From: Clostridia bacterium | GTDB taxonomy: Bacteria; Bacillota; Clostridia; Christensenellales; Aristaeellaceae | DNA length: 50,704 bases | Direction of reading: 5' to 3' | NCBI GenBank assembly: GCA_017936375.1 | Contig: JAGBFR010000005.1 | Location: forward strand, 1-50,704 | Shown here: positions 1-8,390 of the stretch, piece after piece | Position numbering within the stretch: position 1 is the stretch's first letter | Layout: every line of letters begins with the position of its first letter | Position numbers and translations under genes: made by a program | The notes under the pieces: model-generated | Told to the model about the DNA's origin: nothing | The model's database searches: none | Seen by the model: the letters and a program-made list of their open reading frames with translations, nothing else

Positions 1-140
1 GGCATAAAAAACAGGCCGCTTTAGCGGCGGCCTGAGATAACCATGCGGTTGCCGGACTATTCGGTGCGTCTTGAGACGCTGCTAGTACATTCGCCTTGAA
101 GGCGTGGAACATACCACCGGCTTAGCCGGTGGTTTTGATT
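1..140. mobile_element. Hairpin-rich edge, possible IS200/IS605-type right end
   Basis: Several hairpins are packed into 140 bases with no gene. They are GCGTC-TTGA-GACGC near 66-79, CGCCT-TGA-AGGCG near 94-106, and a perfect 9-bp stem ACCACCGGC-TTA-GCCGGTGGT near 114-134 followed by TTTTGATT. Strings of short hairpins ending in a CCACCGGC-type stem are familiar from the right ends, and overlapping guide RNAs, of IS200/IS605 elements carrying tnpB. No transposase or TnpB reading frame is visible because the window starts here. The last hairpin with its T-run could equally be a plain terminator for a gene to the left. Confidence 0.35.
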
Positions 141-148
141 GCAGAACC

Positions 149-2119
149 TCAGTAAACCCTCTTCTCCCCCTCAAACACCACCGTGCCGTAGGGCATGATC
201 TCCATCTCGCCGACCTGCGCGGGCCTGTCGCTCGCGTTCTGCAGGAAGGTGAAGCGGCCGCGGCGCACGGCGAGCACGCCCTCGGGCAGCTCGTCCTTCC
301 ATGCCGGGACGATGGAATCCCCGATGACCTCCTTGTAGAAGGGCTTGTAGAAGCCCTCCTCAAAGCGGGTGGCGAGGTAGTAGGCCTTGCCCTTGCCGTA
401 CTCATTGACGGCGACGGCGGGGCTGCCGATGAAGAAATCCTCGTTGTAGATCATCAGCGGGCGCGCGCCCTCCAGCGCGGCGACCTCGCACAGCACGCTG
501 CCCTGCGCGGTCTGGGGCATGCCCTTGCTCATGGCGATGCAGCGGCGGGTTTCGCCGTCATACATGCCGTCGATCTCGCAGCGGCGCAGGCCGAGCACGT
601 CGACCAGCCCGTGCGGCGCATCGCCGAGATACACGAGGTCGGTTTCGTCCGCGACGCCGCTCCAGTAGGTCATCACCAGCGTGCCGCCGGCCTTGACGTA
701 CGCGCGCAGCTTGTCCGCGAAGGCCTCGGGCAGCATGTAGAGCATCGGCGCGATGACGAGCTTGTAGCCCTCAAGGCCGCTGTCCCCGTTCACAAAGTCC
801 ACGCCCACGCCAAGACGGCCGAGCGCGTTGTAGTGGCGCATGACCTCTTCCCAGTAGCCAAGGCCGCAGTTGCGCGGGCCCTGGGAGTCTTCCATCGCCC
901 ACTTGCTGCTCCAGTCGTGGATGATGGCGGCCTGCTTCTCCTTCTTTTCACCGGCGACGCAGGCGAGCTGCTTGAGGATCTTGCCCAGCTGCGCGGTCTC
1001 GACAAACGTGCGGTTGTCCTCGCGGCAGTCATGGCTGACGACTGCGCCGTGGAATTTCTCGCTCGAGCCGCGGCTCTGACGCCACTGGAAGTAGAGCACG
1101 CCGTCGCTGCCGTGGGCCACGGCCTGCAGGCCGGAGAAGATGTTCATGCCCGGCTTTTTCACCTTGCTCATCGGCTGCCAGTTGGTGAAGCTCGGCGTGT
1201 TCTCCATCAGCCAGAAGGGCTTGCTCTTGACGGAGTACATCAGGTCGTGCATCATCGCGGTGTCCAGCGCGGTCTCCTCGAGAGTCTGGCTTGCGTTGTG
1301 CCAGAGGGGATAGGCGTCCCAGGAGGCGAGGTCGATCTCGTGCGCCATGTCGAAGTAGTCGATGCCGTCGAAGCGGTTCATCATGTTCACGCAGACCTTG
1401 GCTTCCGGCACGATCTCGCGGATGCAGTCGCGCTCCCATTTCATGAAGTCCGTCGTCTGGTGGGAGACGAAGCGCTTCCAGTCGAGCTTGAGGCCGTGCA
1501 GCTCGTTTTCACCGTGCGGGCACGGGCTCTCCACGTAGGAGAAGTCCGGGTATTCGTGGGACCAGAACTTCGTATTCCATGCGCGGTTGAGCGCCTCGAT
1601 GCTGCCGTACTTGTCCTTCAGCCAGCCGCGGAAGGCCTCCTGACACAGCTCGCAGTGGCAGTCGCCGCCGAATTCGTTGGAGATGTGCCAGAGCACGACG
1701 GCGGGGTGGCGGCCGAAGCGGCGGGCCAGCGTCTGGTCCATCTGCCTGACCTTCTCGCGGTAGACGGGAGAGGTGTAGCAGTGGTTGTGGCGGCCGCCGA
1801 AGAGCTGCTTGGTGCGGTCCGCATTCACGCGCAGCACCTCGGGGTACTTGCGCGCCATCCATGCCGGGCGCGCTCCGCTCGGCGTGGCGAGGTCGATGCG
1901 CACGCCCGCGGCGTACAGGCGGTCGATGGTCTCCGCCATCCAGTCAAGGTTGTATTCGCCCTCCGTGGGCTCGAGCGTCGCCCAGGCGAAGATGCCCAGT
2001 GAGACGATGCTCACGCCGGCCTTCTTCATCAGCTCGGCGTCCTTTTCGAGGATGTCCGGGCGCTCCAGCCACTGGTCGGGGTTATAGTCGGCACCGTGCC
2101 AGAGGATGTCGTGAATCAT
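149..2119 (-). CDS. GH42 beta-galactosidase
   Basis: Cytoplasmic retaining beta-galactosidase of 656 residues, a usual length for GH42. It should release galactose from beta-galactosides such as galactan oligosaccharides. The acid/base glutamate is E149 in the HISNEFGG motif and the nucleophile is probably E306 in FWLMENTPS. Cysteines C114, C154, C156 and C159 match the four-Cys zinc site known in GH42 enzymes. I chose the ATG at 2119 because AAGGAGT lies 8 bases upstream; an in-frame ATG 12 codons earlier has no ribosome binding site. No signal peptide is seen. It sits alone on the minus strand, but its activity suits the pectin side-chain locus at 20.7-40.7 kb. Galactan-derived galactose is the likely product; the exact linkage preference cannot be read from sequence. 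Confidence 0.93.
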   Translation of the reverse strand: MIHDILWHGADYNPDQWLERPDILEKDAELMKKAGVSIVSLGIFAWATLEPTEGEYNLDWMAETIDRLYAAGVRIDLATPSGARPAWMARKYPEVLRVNADRTKQLFGGRHNHCYTSPVYREKVRQMDQTLARRFGRHPAVVLWHISNEFGGDCHCELCQEAFRGWLKDKYGSIEALNRAWNTKFWSHEYPDFSYVESPCPHGENELHGLKLDWKRFVSHQTTDFMKWERDCIREIVPEAKVCVNMMNRFDGIDYFDMAHEIDLASWDAYPLWHNASQTLEETALDTAMMHDLMYSVKSKPFWLMENTPSFTNWQPMSKVKKPGMNIFSGLQAVAHGSDGVLYFQWRQSRGSSEKFHGAVVSHDCREDNRTFVETAQLGKILKQLACVAGEKKEKQAAIIHDWSSKWAMEDSQGPRNCGLGYWEEVMRHYNALGRLGVGVDFVNGDSGLEGYKLVIAPMLYMLPEAFADKLRAYVKAGGTLVMTYWSGVADETDLVYLGDAPHGLVDVLGLRRCEIDGMYDGETRRCIAMSKGMPQTAQGSVLCEVAALEGARPLMIYNEDFFIGSPAVAVNEYGKGKAYYLATRFEEGFYKPFYKEVIGDSIVPAWKDELPEGVLAVRRGRFTFLQNASDRPAQVGEMEIMPYGTVVFEGEKRVY

Positions 2120-2276
2120 GGTGATGGACTCCTTTGCGTATAATGTATGGATCACGGGCTGCAGGGCAGCCTGTTTTGTTCGTTTCCATGATACAACAGC
2201 GGGGGAGAGAAGTAAACACGGAAGTTTTGCGCCGCGTGTGTTATTTTGCCGCCCCGACTGACCGCTCCAATATCCT

Positions 2277-2303
2277 TTAGCACTCTCGGTGTGAGAGTGC
2301 TAA
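2277..2303. promoter_or_regulatory. CIRCE operator (HrcA binding site)
   Basis: Perfect match to the CIRCE consensus: TTAGCACTC, 9 bases, GAGTGCTAA. HrcA represses heat-shock genes through this element. It lies 7 bp upstream of the -35 box of htpG instead of overlapping or following the start point, as is more usual. A weaker alternative promoter (TTGCCG, 17 bp, AATATC) just upstream of CIRCE would be directly blocked by it. Confidence 0.95.
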
Positions 2304-2310
2304 TTTCGTA

Positions 2311-2339
2311 TTGACATTCCCTGACATTCGCGCTACAAT
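2311..2339 (+). promoter_or_regulatory. htpG promoter
   Basis: Consensus -35 TTGACA at 2311-2316 and -10 TACAAT at 2334-2339 with a 17-bp spacer, right after CIRCE and about 57 bases upstream of the htpG start. Confidence 0.85.
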
Positions 2340-2395
2340 ACCGACTGTAGAAAGCAGAATGACCATTTGCTTTGGATCACAAGGAGGTTTTTGAT

Positions 2396-4258
2396 ATGAA
2401 TCCGATCACCGGCAATGTGTCGATTGACGCGCAGAATATCATGCCCATCATCAAGAAGTGGCTGTATTCCGATAAGGATATTTTCATCCGCGAGGTCGTC
2501 TCCAACGCCTGCGACGCGATCACGAAGCTGCGCATGGCGGACTTCTCCGCCGCGAGCGGCTGCTCCGTGCGCGTGGAGGTGGATAAGGCGGCGAAGGAGC
2601 TGCGCTTTATCGACGACGGCGTGGGCATGACCGAGGAAGAGGTCAAGACCAATATCAATCAGGTCGCCTTCTCCGGCGCGAAGTCCTTCCTCGAGGAGTA
2701 TGCCAAGGATGGCGAGGCGGAGAATTCCGGCATCATCGGCCACTTCGGCCTGGGCTTCTACTCCGTCTTCATGGTCGCGGATAAGGTGAGCATCGATACG
2801 CTGTCCTTCCGCGAGGGCGCGCAGGCCGTCCGCTGGGAGAGCGAGGACGGCATGGCCTTCACCATGAGCGAGGGCAGCCGCACCAGCCGCGGCACCACCA
2901 TCACCCTGCACATCTGCGAGGCGGAGGAGGAGTTCCTCGACCTCTGGCGCGTGCGCGAGGTGCTCGAGCGCTACTGCTCCTTCATGGCCGTGCCGATCTA
3001 TCTGGACGAGATCAAGGAGGAAGAGGCCGTCGTCACCGGCGAAGGCGAGGAAAAGGCGGAGGAAGAGAAGCCCCTGCTCAAGCCCATCAACGAGACGCAG
3101 CCCCTCTACGCCAAGGCGCCGCAGGACTGCACGGACGAGGAGTATAAGGAGTTCTTCCGCAAGACCTTCCACGAGTTCGAGGACCCGCTCTTCTGGATCC
3201 ATCTGAACGTAGATTATCCCTTCAAGCTCAAGGGCATCCTCTATTTCCCGAGGATCAAGGAGCAGTTCGGCGGCATGGAGGGCCAGATCAAGCTCTACTC
3301 CGGTCAGGTCTTTGTCGCGGATAACATCAAGGAGGTCATCCCCGAGTTCCTGATGCTGCTCAAGGGCGTCATCGACTGCGCGGATTTCCCGCTGAATGTC
3401 TCCCGCTCCTTCCTGCAGAATGACGGCTATGTCCGCCGCATCTCCACGCACATCACCAAGAAGGTCGCCGACAAGCTGACCGGAATGTTCAAGACCGAGC
3501 GCGAGGCGTACGAGGGCTTCTGGCCGGATATTCATCCGTTCATCAAGTACGGCGTGATGCGCGACGAGAAGTTCGCCGAGCGCATGAAGGCCTGCCTGCT
3601 GCTCAGGACCACCGAGGGCAAGTTCCTCACCCTTGAGGAGTACAGGGAGCGCAATGGCGAAAAGGCCCCGGGCAAGGTGGTCTACACCTCCGATGCGGCG
3701 CGTCAGGATGCGGCGATCCGCCTGTTCACCGAGCGCGGCGTGGACGTCGCGGTGCTCGATCAGGCGATCGACGTCAACTTCACCTCCTACATGGAGTACA
3801 GCGCGGGCGAAAACCCGGTGAAGTTCTGCCGTGTGGATGCGGAGCTGGACAGCCTCACCGCCGAGGAGGAGGCCGAGGCGCTGGATAACGACAAGCTGAC
3901 CGCGATCGTGCGCGAGGCTGCCGGCGACGAGGCGCTCGACGTGCAGGTGAAGCCGCTGGTCAACGACAGCATCCCGCTCATGCTCATCGAGGACGAACAG
4001 ACCCGCCGCTTCAACGACATGGGCCGCATCTACGGCCGTGCGGAGTTTGCGATGCCGGCGAAGTACAGCGTCGTCCTGAACAGCCGCAGCCAGACCGTCC
4101 GCAGCCTCGCCGCGCGAGAGAAGGACGAGCGCAGCGTGCTGCTCGCCCGCCAGCTCTATGACCTGGCCGAGCTCTCCCGCCAGCCGCTTGAGGCGGAGAA
4201 GATGACCGAGTTCATCCGCCGCTCGATGGAGATCGTCGAGATGGCCGCCAAGCTGTAA
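2396..4258 (+). CDS. htpG: Molecular chaperone HtpG (Hsp90 family)
   Basis: ATP-dependent cytoplasmic chaperone of 620 residues, the normal length for bacterial Hsp90. The GHKL ATPase domain is N-terminal and shows REVVSNACDAI (N-box), FIDDGVGM (G1) and GHFGLGFYSVF (G2). The middle domain carries the conserved RSFLQND segment, and the C-terminal dimerisation part is complete. The ATG at 2396 is preceded by AAGGAGGT; an in-frame TTG at 2372 lacks a proper site. The upstream CIRCE places the gene in the HrcA heat-shock regulon (inference from a perfect operator). In Bacillus subtilis htpG is not CIRCE-controlled, so this wiring is lineage-specific. A strong terminator follows, so it is transcribed alone. 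Confidence 0.97.
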   Translation: MNPITGNVSIDAQNIMPIIKKWLYSDKDIFIREVVSNACDAITKLRMADFSAASGCSVRVEVDKAAKELRFIDDGVGMTEEEVKTNINQVAFSGAKSFLEEYAKDGEAENSGIIGHFGLGFYSVFMVADKVSIDTLSFREGAQAVRWESEDGMAFTMSEGSRTSRGTTITLHICEAEEEFLDLWRVREVLERYCSFMAVPIYLDEIKEEEAVVTGEGEEKAEEEKPLLKPINETQPLYAKAPQDCTDEEYKEFFRKTFHEFEDPLFWIHLNVDYPFKLKGILYFPRIKEQFGGMEGQIKLYSGQVFVADNIKEVIPEFLMLLKGVIDCADFPLNVSRSFLQNDGYVRRISTHITKKVADKLTGMFKTEREAYEGFWPDIHPFIKYGVMRDEKFAERMKACLLLRTTEGKFLTLEEYRERNGEKAPGKVVYTSDAARQDAAIRLFTERGVDVAVLDQAIDVNFTSYMEYSAGENPVKFCRVDAELDSLTAEEEAEALDNDKLTAIVREAAGDEALDVQVKPLVNDSIPLMLIEDEQTRRFNDMGRIYGRAEFAMPAKYSVVLNSRSQTVRSLAAREKDERSVLLARQLYDLAELSRQPLEAEKMTEFIRRSMEIVEMAAKL

Positions 4259-4272
4259 AATATCAAATCTGT

Positions 4273-4298
4273 CCCCCGCCCTCAGGGCGGGGGCTTTG
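4273..4298 (+). terminator. htpG terminator
   Basis: Stem CCCCCGCC / GGCGGGGG with a 5-base loop, followed by CTTTG, 15 bases after the htpG stop. Confidence 0.85.
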
Positions 4299-4303
4299 TC
4301 ATA

Positions 4304-4332
4304 TTTACATTGTTTTTGGCGTGTGCTACAAT
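4304..4332 (+). promoter_or_regulatory. Promoter of the TIR protein gene
   Basis: -35 TTTACA at 4304-4309 and -10 TACAAT at 4327-4332, 17-bp spacer, directly after the htpG terminator. The TIR gene therefore has its own vegetative-type promoter. Confidence 0.75.
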
Positions 4333-4374
4333 AAAATCACCGATATTTCACACGACTGCGGGAGGAAAACGAGC

Positions 4375-7300
4375 ATGCCCGAGCAGAAGAAGTGGTCCTA
4401 TTATGCCTTTGTCAGCTACAGCAGAAAGGACGAAAAGTGGGCGAAATGGATACAGGAGCGGCTGGAGACGTATCTCCTGCCCGCTGTGCTGCGCCGGGAG
4501 GATCCCTCTCTGCCCAAGCGCGTGAAGCCGATCTTCCGCGACAAGACCGATTTGACCGGCGGCTATGTCTGGGACAGCCTCGCCAAAGAGCTGGAGGAGA
4601 GCCGCTTCCTGATCGTCATCTGCTCGCCCAACAGCTCGGCTTCCGACTGGGTCAGCCAGGAGATCCGGCACTTCAAGGAGCTTGGCCGCGGCGCGCAGAT
4701 CATCCCCTTCATCGTCGCGGGCGAGCCGCACGCCAAGGACCCGGAGAAGGAGTGCTTCCCAGCCGCCCTGCTGGAGGATGAAAAGGATATTCTCGGCGTC
4801 AGCGTGCTTGAACTGGGGCGGCATCATGCCTTCCTGCGCGTGCTCTCCACGATGCTGGGCCTTGGCTATGACAATCTCGTCCAGCGCGATAAGAAGCGGC
4901 GCATGCGCCGGTATATGATGGCGGGCTTGGCTGTGCTATTGCTGCTGCTCGCCGCGGCCGGCACGGCGTGGTATCTGATGCCGCACGAAAAATACTATAA
5001 CGAATACGTCTACCGCCATGAGATCCCCGTGGGCCTCACGGAGCTCACGCGCGAGGAGCGGGAGACGGATACTGAGTATTACCGCATCACCACCCAGCGC
5101 GGACGGGTTGTGAAGCTGGAGCGCGTCAATCATGCGGGCGCGATCGTCCAGCCCGTCGTCTATGATATCCGGCAGGAGTCGCCTGCGCTCAAGTTTGTCT
5201 ACGACAGCGACGGCAGGCTCTCCAGCGTGGAGGAATACGACCAGTACGGTACGCCCGTGCGCGTCAAGCAGTATACGCAGAACATGGGCGCGGTCGATTT
5301 CACCACGCCCGGCTATGAGAGCGAGGCCTTGACGCTGCATGGCGATATGACCAGGGCACTCTCCATCGACGCGGCGAATGAGCGCGGCGAAGAGCGCAGC
5401 GAGATCGCCCGCCAGCTGCAGACCTATGACGAGAACGGGTACCTGACGCAGGTGCTCTATATGCGCGATAACCGCAATACGCCCATCTGCGACGCCAACG
5501 GCATCTATGGCAGGCGCTATGAGCGCGACGAGATGGGCCGCATCATCCGCGTCATCTACCTTGGCCGCGACGGCGAGCCCATGCGCGCGGCAAAGGGCGG
5601 CAATCCCGTCGTGATGACCGAGTTCATCTATGACGAGCGAGGCAACATGATCCGGGACGTCAATTACGACGCGGAGGGCGAGCCCGTTGCGGATTCGCTC
5701 GGGACCATCTCCACGAGGATCAGCTTTGACGATTTCGGGCGGCCCATCCGCTATGAGAGCGTGGACGGGGCGGGCAACCTGATCTGCGGCGCGGAGGGTT
5801 ATGCCTGCTCCGAGTATGTCTATGGTGATGACGGGTTCATGAGCGAAGGCCGATTTTATGACGACCGCATGCAGCCCGTGTACGGAAGGGATGGCGGCGC
5901 GCACTGGCTGCTTCTCGACCATGATGCGCTCGGGCGGGATACCGGCCGGCGCTACTTCGACGAGCATGGGCAGCCGACGGTCAACGGCGACGGCGTGCAC
6001 CGCTATGCCTGCGAATACGACGAGACGGGCCACATGACCGCCTACTGCGTGTATGACGCGGCGGGCAATCCTTGCCTGGACAGGAGCATGGGCACGCACG
6101 GCATGCTCCATGAATTTGACGAGAGCGGCCGCCTGTCGGCGCAGTCATGGATCGGCGTAGACGGCAGCCTGACCGCCAATATCAACGGCTTTGCCTGCAT
6201 CCGGTACATCTATGACGACCGGGGCAATATGACGCGGACCGAGTATCTGGATGCGCAGGGGCAGCCTGTGAACAGCCGCTGGGGCAATGCGTCCTATACG
6301 GCTACATACGATCATCTGGATCACATGGTGCGGCAGACGTATTATGACGCGGACGGGCAGCCCTGCTATACGAGCGACAAGCTCAGCGTCGTCGAGTGGG
6401 AGTACGACATGCTGGGCAATATGACCGTCGAGCGCTATCTCAAGCCGGACGGCTCGCCGCATCAGGACGCAGAGGGCGTGTATGAATATAAATACGAATA
6501 CAGCTCCGAAGGCCTGCTGACCCGGGAATTCAGGACGGCGCCGACCGGTGCGGTCATGTCCTCATCCGACCGCGCGACGGAGATCCGCTATACCTATGAC
6601 GAGAGCGGCAACCTGACCGCCCGCGCGTATTACGACAATCTGGGCAGACCGAGCGAGCGGGACGGCTGCGCCTTCATCCGCTATGTCTACGACGGACGCG
6701 GGCAAAAGATGGAGGAGTCATGGTTTGACGAGCAGGGGCTCCCGGTGACGGGCGCCGTCTGCCGGATGACGTATGAATACGATCATATGGGCCGGGTGAT
6801 CCGGGTGGACAGATACGATGTGAATGGGCTGTACGCCGCGGATTACGCCACGCTGACCTATGTTTATGACGGATTCGGCAATGTGATCGAGGAGACGTAT
6901 TACGATGCGCAGGGGAATCTCTATGCCGATATGGAGACGGGCTGCGCGCGCTTTGTCCGGGAGTATGACATGCGTCACAGGGAGATCGGCCAGCGCCGCT
7001 ATGATGCGCAGGGCAGTCTCATCGCCGGCGAGAATGGCTATGCCCTCTGGCGGGGCACATATGATGAATGCGGCGATCTCGTGCGCGAGGAGTATTATGC
7101 GAGCGACGAGGCGCTGGCGGCGGGCGAAGCCGTCTATATTGCGGAGTGCGAACGCGACGCGATGGGCTATGCGGCTGTGCGCCGGGATATCTATGCCGAC
7201 GGCAGCGGCATGGAGCTGCGCTATACCTATAATCTGGCCGGGGATATGCTCACGGCAGAGCAGTATGCGCTGGACGGCAGCCCGCTGGAGGAAGGCGTAT

Positions 7301-7935
7301 TCTATTATGAGCAGGACGTCAATGCGCTGGGGCTTCCCATTGAGCAGCGGTATTATGACGCGCAGGGCAATCCTGTTGATCCGGCGAGCGGCTATGTGCC
7401 CGTCTTCCGCTATGAGTACAATGAGTATTGGGAGCAGACGGCGCTGTCGTATTTCTATGCGGACGGGACGCCGCTGGGCATTGAGGGCACGCACCGGCAT
7501 GAGACGGTCTATGACCGCAACGGCTACTACACAATCGGGGAACGCTATTTCGATGAGACCGGCGTGCTGATCTACGACGAACGGGTATGCGTTGTCATCC
7601 TTGAGGTGCTTGAGGATACGCCCGCCGCGCAGGCCGGGCTGCAGGCGTGGGATGTGCTCCTCGCGTATAACGACTGGGAATACCGCCTTGATGCACAGGA
7701 GCAGGTCTATCTTCAGCTGACGACGCGGCTGGGCGAATATACAAAGGCGCCCAAGCAGATTGCCGTGGGCCGCTGGACGGACGATGGCTGGGCGATCCAT
7801 GCGTGCGATCTGCCGATCGGCGCGATGGGCGTACGCCTTGCGGATCTGAGCGAGGACGTTCGGGTGCTTGACATGCTGATGGACGCCTACGGCGCATGGA
7901 AGGCGGAGCAGGCAAAAACCGGGATTGCCCCTTGA
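4375..7935 (+). CDS. TIR domain / transmembrane / YD-repeat / PDZ-like receptor-type protein
   Basis: 1186-residue protein with an unusual layout. Residues 8-150 are a TIR_2-type domain (YAFVSYSRKDEKWAKW, FRDKTDL, SDWVSQE). E96 of SDWVSQE aligns with the catalytic glutamate of NAD-cleaving TIR domains. A basic stretch (RDKKRRMRR) then precedes one membrane segment at about 181-201, which predicts TIR inside the cell and the rest outside. From about 230 to 1065 there are some 24 degenerate repeats of 33-42 residues of the form YxYDxxGNMxxxxYYDAxGxPV, like YD/RHS repeats but without an RHS core or toxin tail. Residues from about 1068 to 1155 look PDZ-like (VILEVLEDTPAAQAGLQAWDVLLAYN). The ATG at 4375 is supported by GGGAGGA upstream; an upstream in-frame ATG at 4321 overlaps the promoter. 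It is a single-gene unit between htpG and tRNA-Ser. A role in surface sensing that triggers TIR activity is inference; defence or adhesion are alternatives. Confidence 0.85.
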   Translation: MPEQKKWSYYAFVSYSRKDEKWAKWIQERLETYLLPAVLRREDPSLPKRVKPIFRDKTDLTGGYVWDSLAKELEESRFLIVICSPNSSASDWVSQEIRHFKELGRGAQIIPFIVAGEPHAKDPEKECFPAALLEDEKDILGVSVLELGRHHAFLRVLSTMLGLGYDNLVQRDKKRRMRRYMMAGLAVLLLLLAAAGTAWYLMPHEKYYNEYVYRHEIPVGLTELTREERETDTEYYRITTQRGRVVKLERVNHAGAIVQPVVYDIRQESPALKFVYDSDGRLSSVEEYDQYGTPVRVKQYTQNMGAVDFTTPGYESEALTLHGDMTRALSIDAANERGEERSEIARQLQTYDENGYLTQVLYMRDNRNTPICDANGIYGRRYERDEMGRIIRVIYLGRDGEPMRAAKGGNPVVMTEFIYDERGNMIRDVNYDAEGEPVADSLGTISTRISFDDFGRPIRYESVDGAGNLICGAEGYACSEYVYGDDGFMSEGRFYDDRMQPVYGRDGGAHWLLLDHDALGRDTGRRYFDEHGQPTVNGDGVHRYACEYDETGHMTAYCVYDAAGNPCLDRSMGTHGMLHEFDESGRLSAQSWIGVDGSLTANINGFACIRYIYDDRGNMTRTEYLDAQGQPVNSRWGNASYTATYDHLDHMVRQTYYDADGQPCYTSDKLSVVEWEYDMLGNMTVERYLKPDGSPHQDAEGVYEYKYEYSSEGLLTREFRTAPTGAVMSSSDRATEIRYTYDESGNLTARAYYDNLGRPSERDGCAFIRYVYDGRGQKMEESWFDEQGLPVTGAVCRMTYEYDHMGRVIRVDRYDVNGLYAADYATLTYVYDGFGNVIEETYYDAQGNLYADMETGCARFVREYDMRHREIGQRRYDAQGSLIAGENGYALWRGTYDECGDLVREEYYASDEALAAGEAVYIAECERDAMGYAAVRRDIYADGSGMELRYTYNLAGDMLTAEQYALDGSPLEEGVFYYEQDVNALGLPIEQRYYDAQGNPVDPASGYVPVFRYEYNEYWEQTALSYFYADGTPLGIEGTHRHETVYDRNGYYTIGERYFDETGVLIYDERVCVVILEVLEDTPAAQAGLQAWDVLLAYNDWEYRLDAQEQVYLQLTTRLGEYTKAPKQIAVGRWTDDGWAIHACDLPIGAMGVRLADLSEDVRVLDMLMDAYGAWKAEQAKTGIAP

Positions 7936-7961
7936 CAGGTCGATTTGCTCTGACTTATAAT
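7932..7961 (+). promoter_or_regulatory. tRNA-Ser promoter
   Basis: TTGACA at 7932-7937 and TATAAT at 7956-7961 with an 18-bp spacer. The -35 box overlaps the stop codon of the TIR protein gene. Confidence 0.85.
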
Positions 7962-7993
7962 ATACGGGCACTCTTTTGCGGAGTGTCCGATAT

Positions 7994-8081
7994 GGAGAGT
8001 TGTCCGAGTGGTCGAAGGTGCAGCACTCGAAATGCTGTGAGGGTAAAACCTCCTAGGGTTCGAATCCCTAACTCTCCGCCA
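7994..8081 (+). tRNA. tRNA-Ser (anticodon CGA)
   Basis: 88-base class II tRNA with a long variable arm. Acceptor stem GGAGAGT / ACTCTCC, anticodon stem CAGCA / TGCTG with anticodon CGA at 8028-8030 (reads UCG), T-arm AGGGTTCGAATCCCT, and encoded CCA at 8079-8081. The discriminator base is G, as in serine tRNAs. Confidence 0.97.
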
Positions 8082-8121
8082 AATAACAAAGGCCCCCTGA
8101 ATGGGGGCTTTTGTTATTTGG
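8079..8121 (+). terminator. tRNA-Ser terminator
   Basis: Long hairpin: CCAAATAACAAA and CCCCC on the 5' side, loop TGAAT, GGGGG and TTTGTTATTTGG on the 3' side. The 5' arm begins in the encoded CCA tail of the tRNA, and the T-run is inside the 3' arm. Confidence 0.8.
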
Positions 8122-8127
8122 CAAAAA

Positions 8128-8233
8128 AGAGTTAGGGATGAGAACTGGGGCGGTAGTGAATGAGGCCACAGTGTGGCCTCAGAGCCGCCCTGACCGACGA
8201 GCGTCGAGCGAGGAGAGACGAATCCCTAACTCT
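8128..8233 (+). other. Structured repeat element, copy 1
   Basis: Nested palindrome. The outer stem AGAGTTAGGGAT (8128-8139) pairs with ATCCCTAACTCT (8222-8233), which is tRNA-Ser 3' sequence. The middle stem is GGGCGG / CCGCCC. The inner hairpin is TGAGGCCAC-AGT-GTGGCCTCA (8161-8181). It looks like a folded RNA or a palindromic mobile unit. Confidence 0.7.
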
Positions 8234-8236
8234 CCG

Positions 8237-8278
8237 CCAAATAACAAAGTCCCCTGAATGGGGGTTTTTGTTATTTGG
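8237..8278 (+). terminator. Duplicate of the tRNA terminator hairpin
   Basis: Second copy of the CCAAATAACAAA / TTTGTTATTTGG hairpin with core CCCC-TGAAT-GGGG. The base after the AAAG arm changed (G to T) and the opposite arm changed too (C to T), so the T-run is longer than in copy 1. Confidence 0.65.
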
Positions 8279-8284
8279 CAAAAA

Positions 8285-8390
8285 AGAGTTAGGGATGAGA
8301 ACTGGGGCGGAAGTGAATGACAGCCCGGTGGGCTGTCAGAGCCGCCCTGACCGACGAGCGTCGAGAAAGGAGAGACGAATCCCTGACTCT
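8285..8390 (+). other. Structured repeat element, copy 2
   Basis: Same 106-base design as the copy at 8128. Outer stem AGAGTTAGGGAT (8285-8296) pairs with ATCCCTGACTCT (8379-8390), allowing one G-U pair. The middle stem GGGCGG / CCGCCC is unchanged. The inner hairpin is TGACAGCCC-GGT-GGGCTGTCA (8318-8338). Stem and loop lengths equal copy 1 although the inner six pairs differ. Confidence 0.7.

Noticed and set aside
104-2002. Long plus-strand open frame of 632 codons opposite the beta-galactosidase
   Set aside because: It is antisense to a gene with clear GH42 motifs. GC-rich genes here often leave a long open frame on the other strand; its protein is low-complexity and matches nothing.
2138-2143. 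TATAAT near the GH42 start as a plus-strand promoter
   Set aside because: No -35 box at the right distance and no gene before CIRCE; probably chance in an AT-rich patch.
4375-7935. RHS/polymorphic toxin
   Set aside because: YD-type repeats are present but there is no RHS core, no C-terminal toxin domain and no immunity gene; the N-terminus is TIR and the end PDZ-like.
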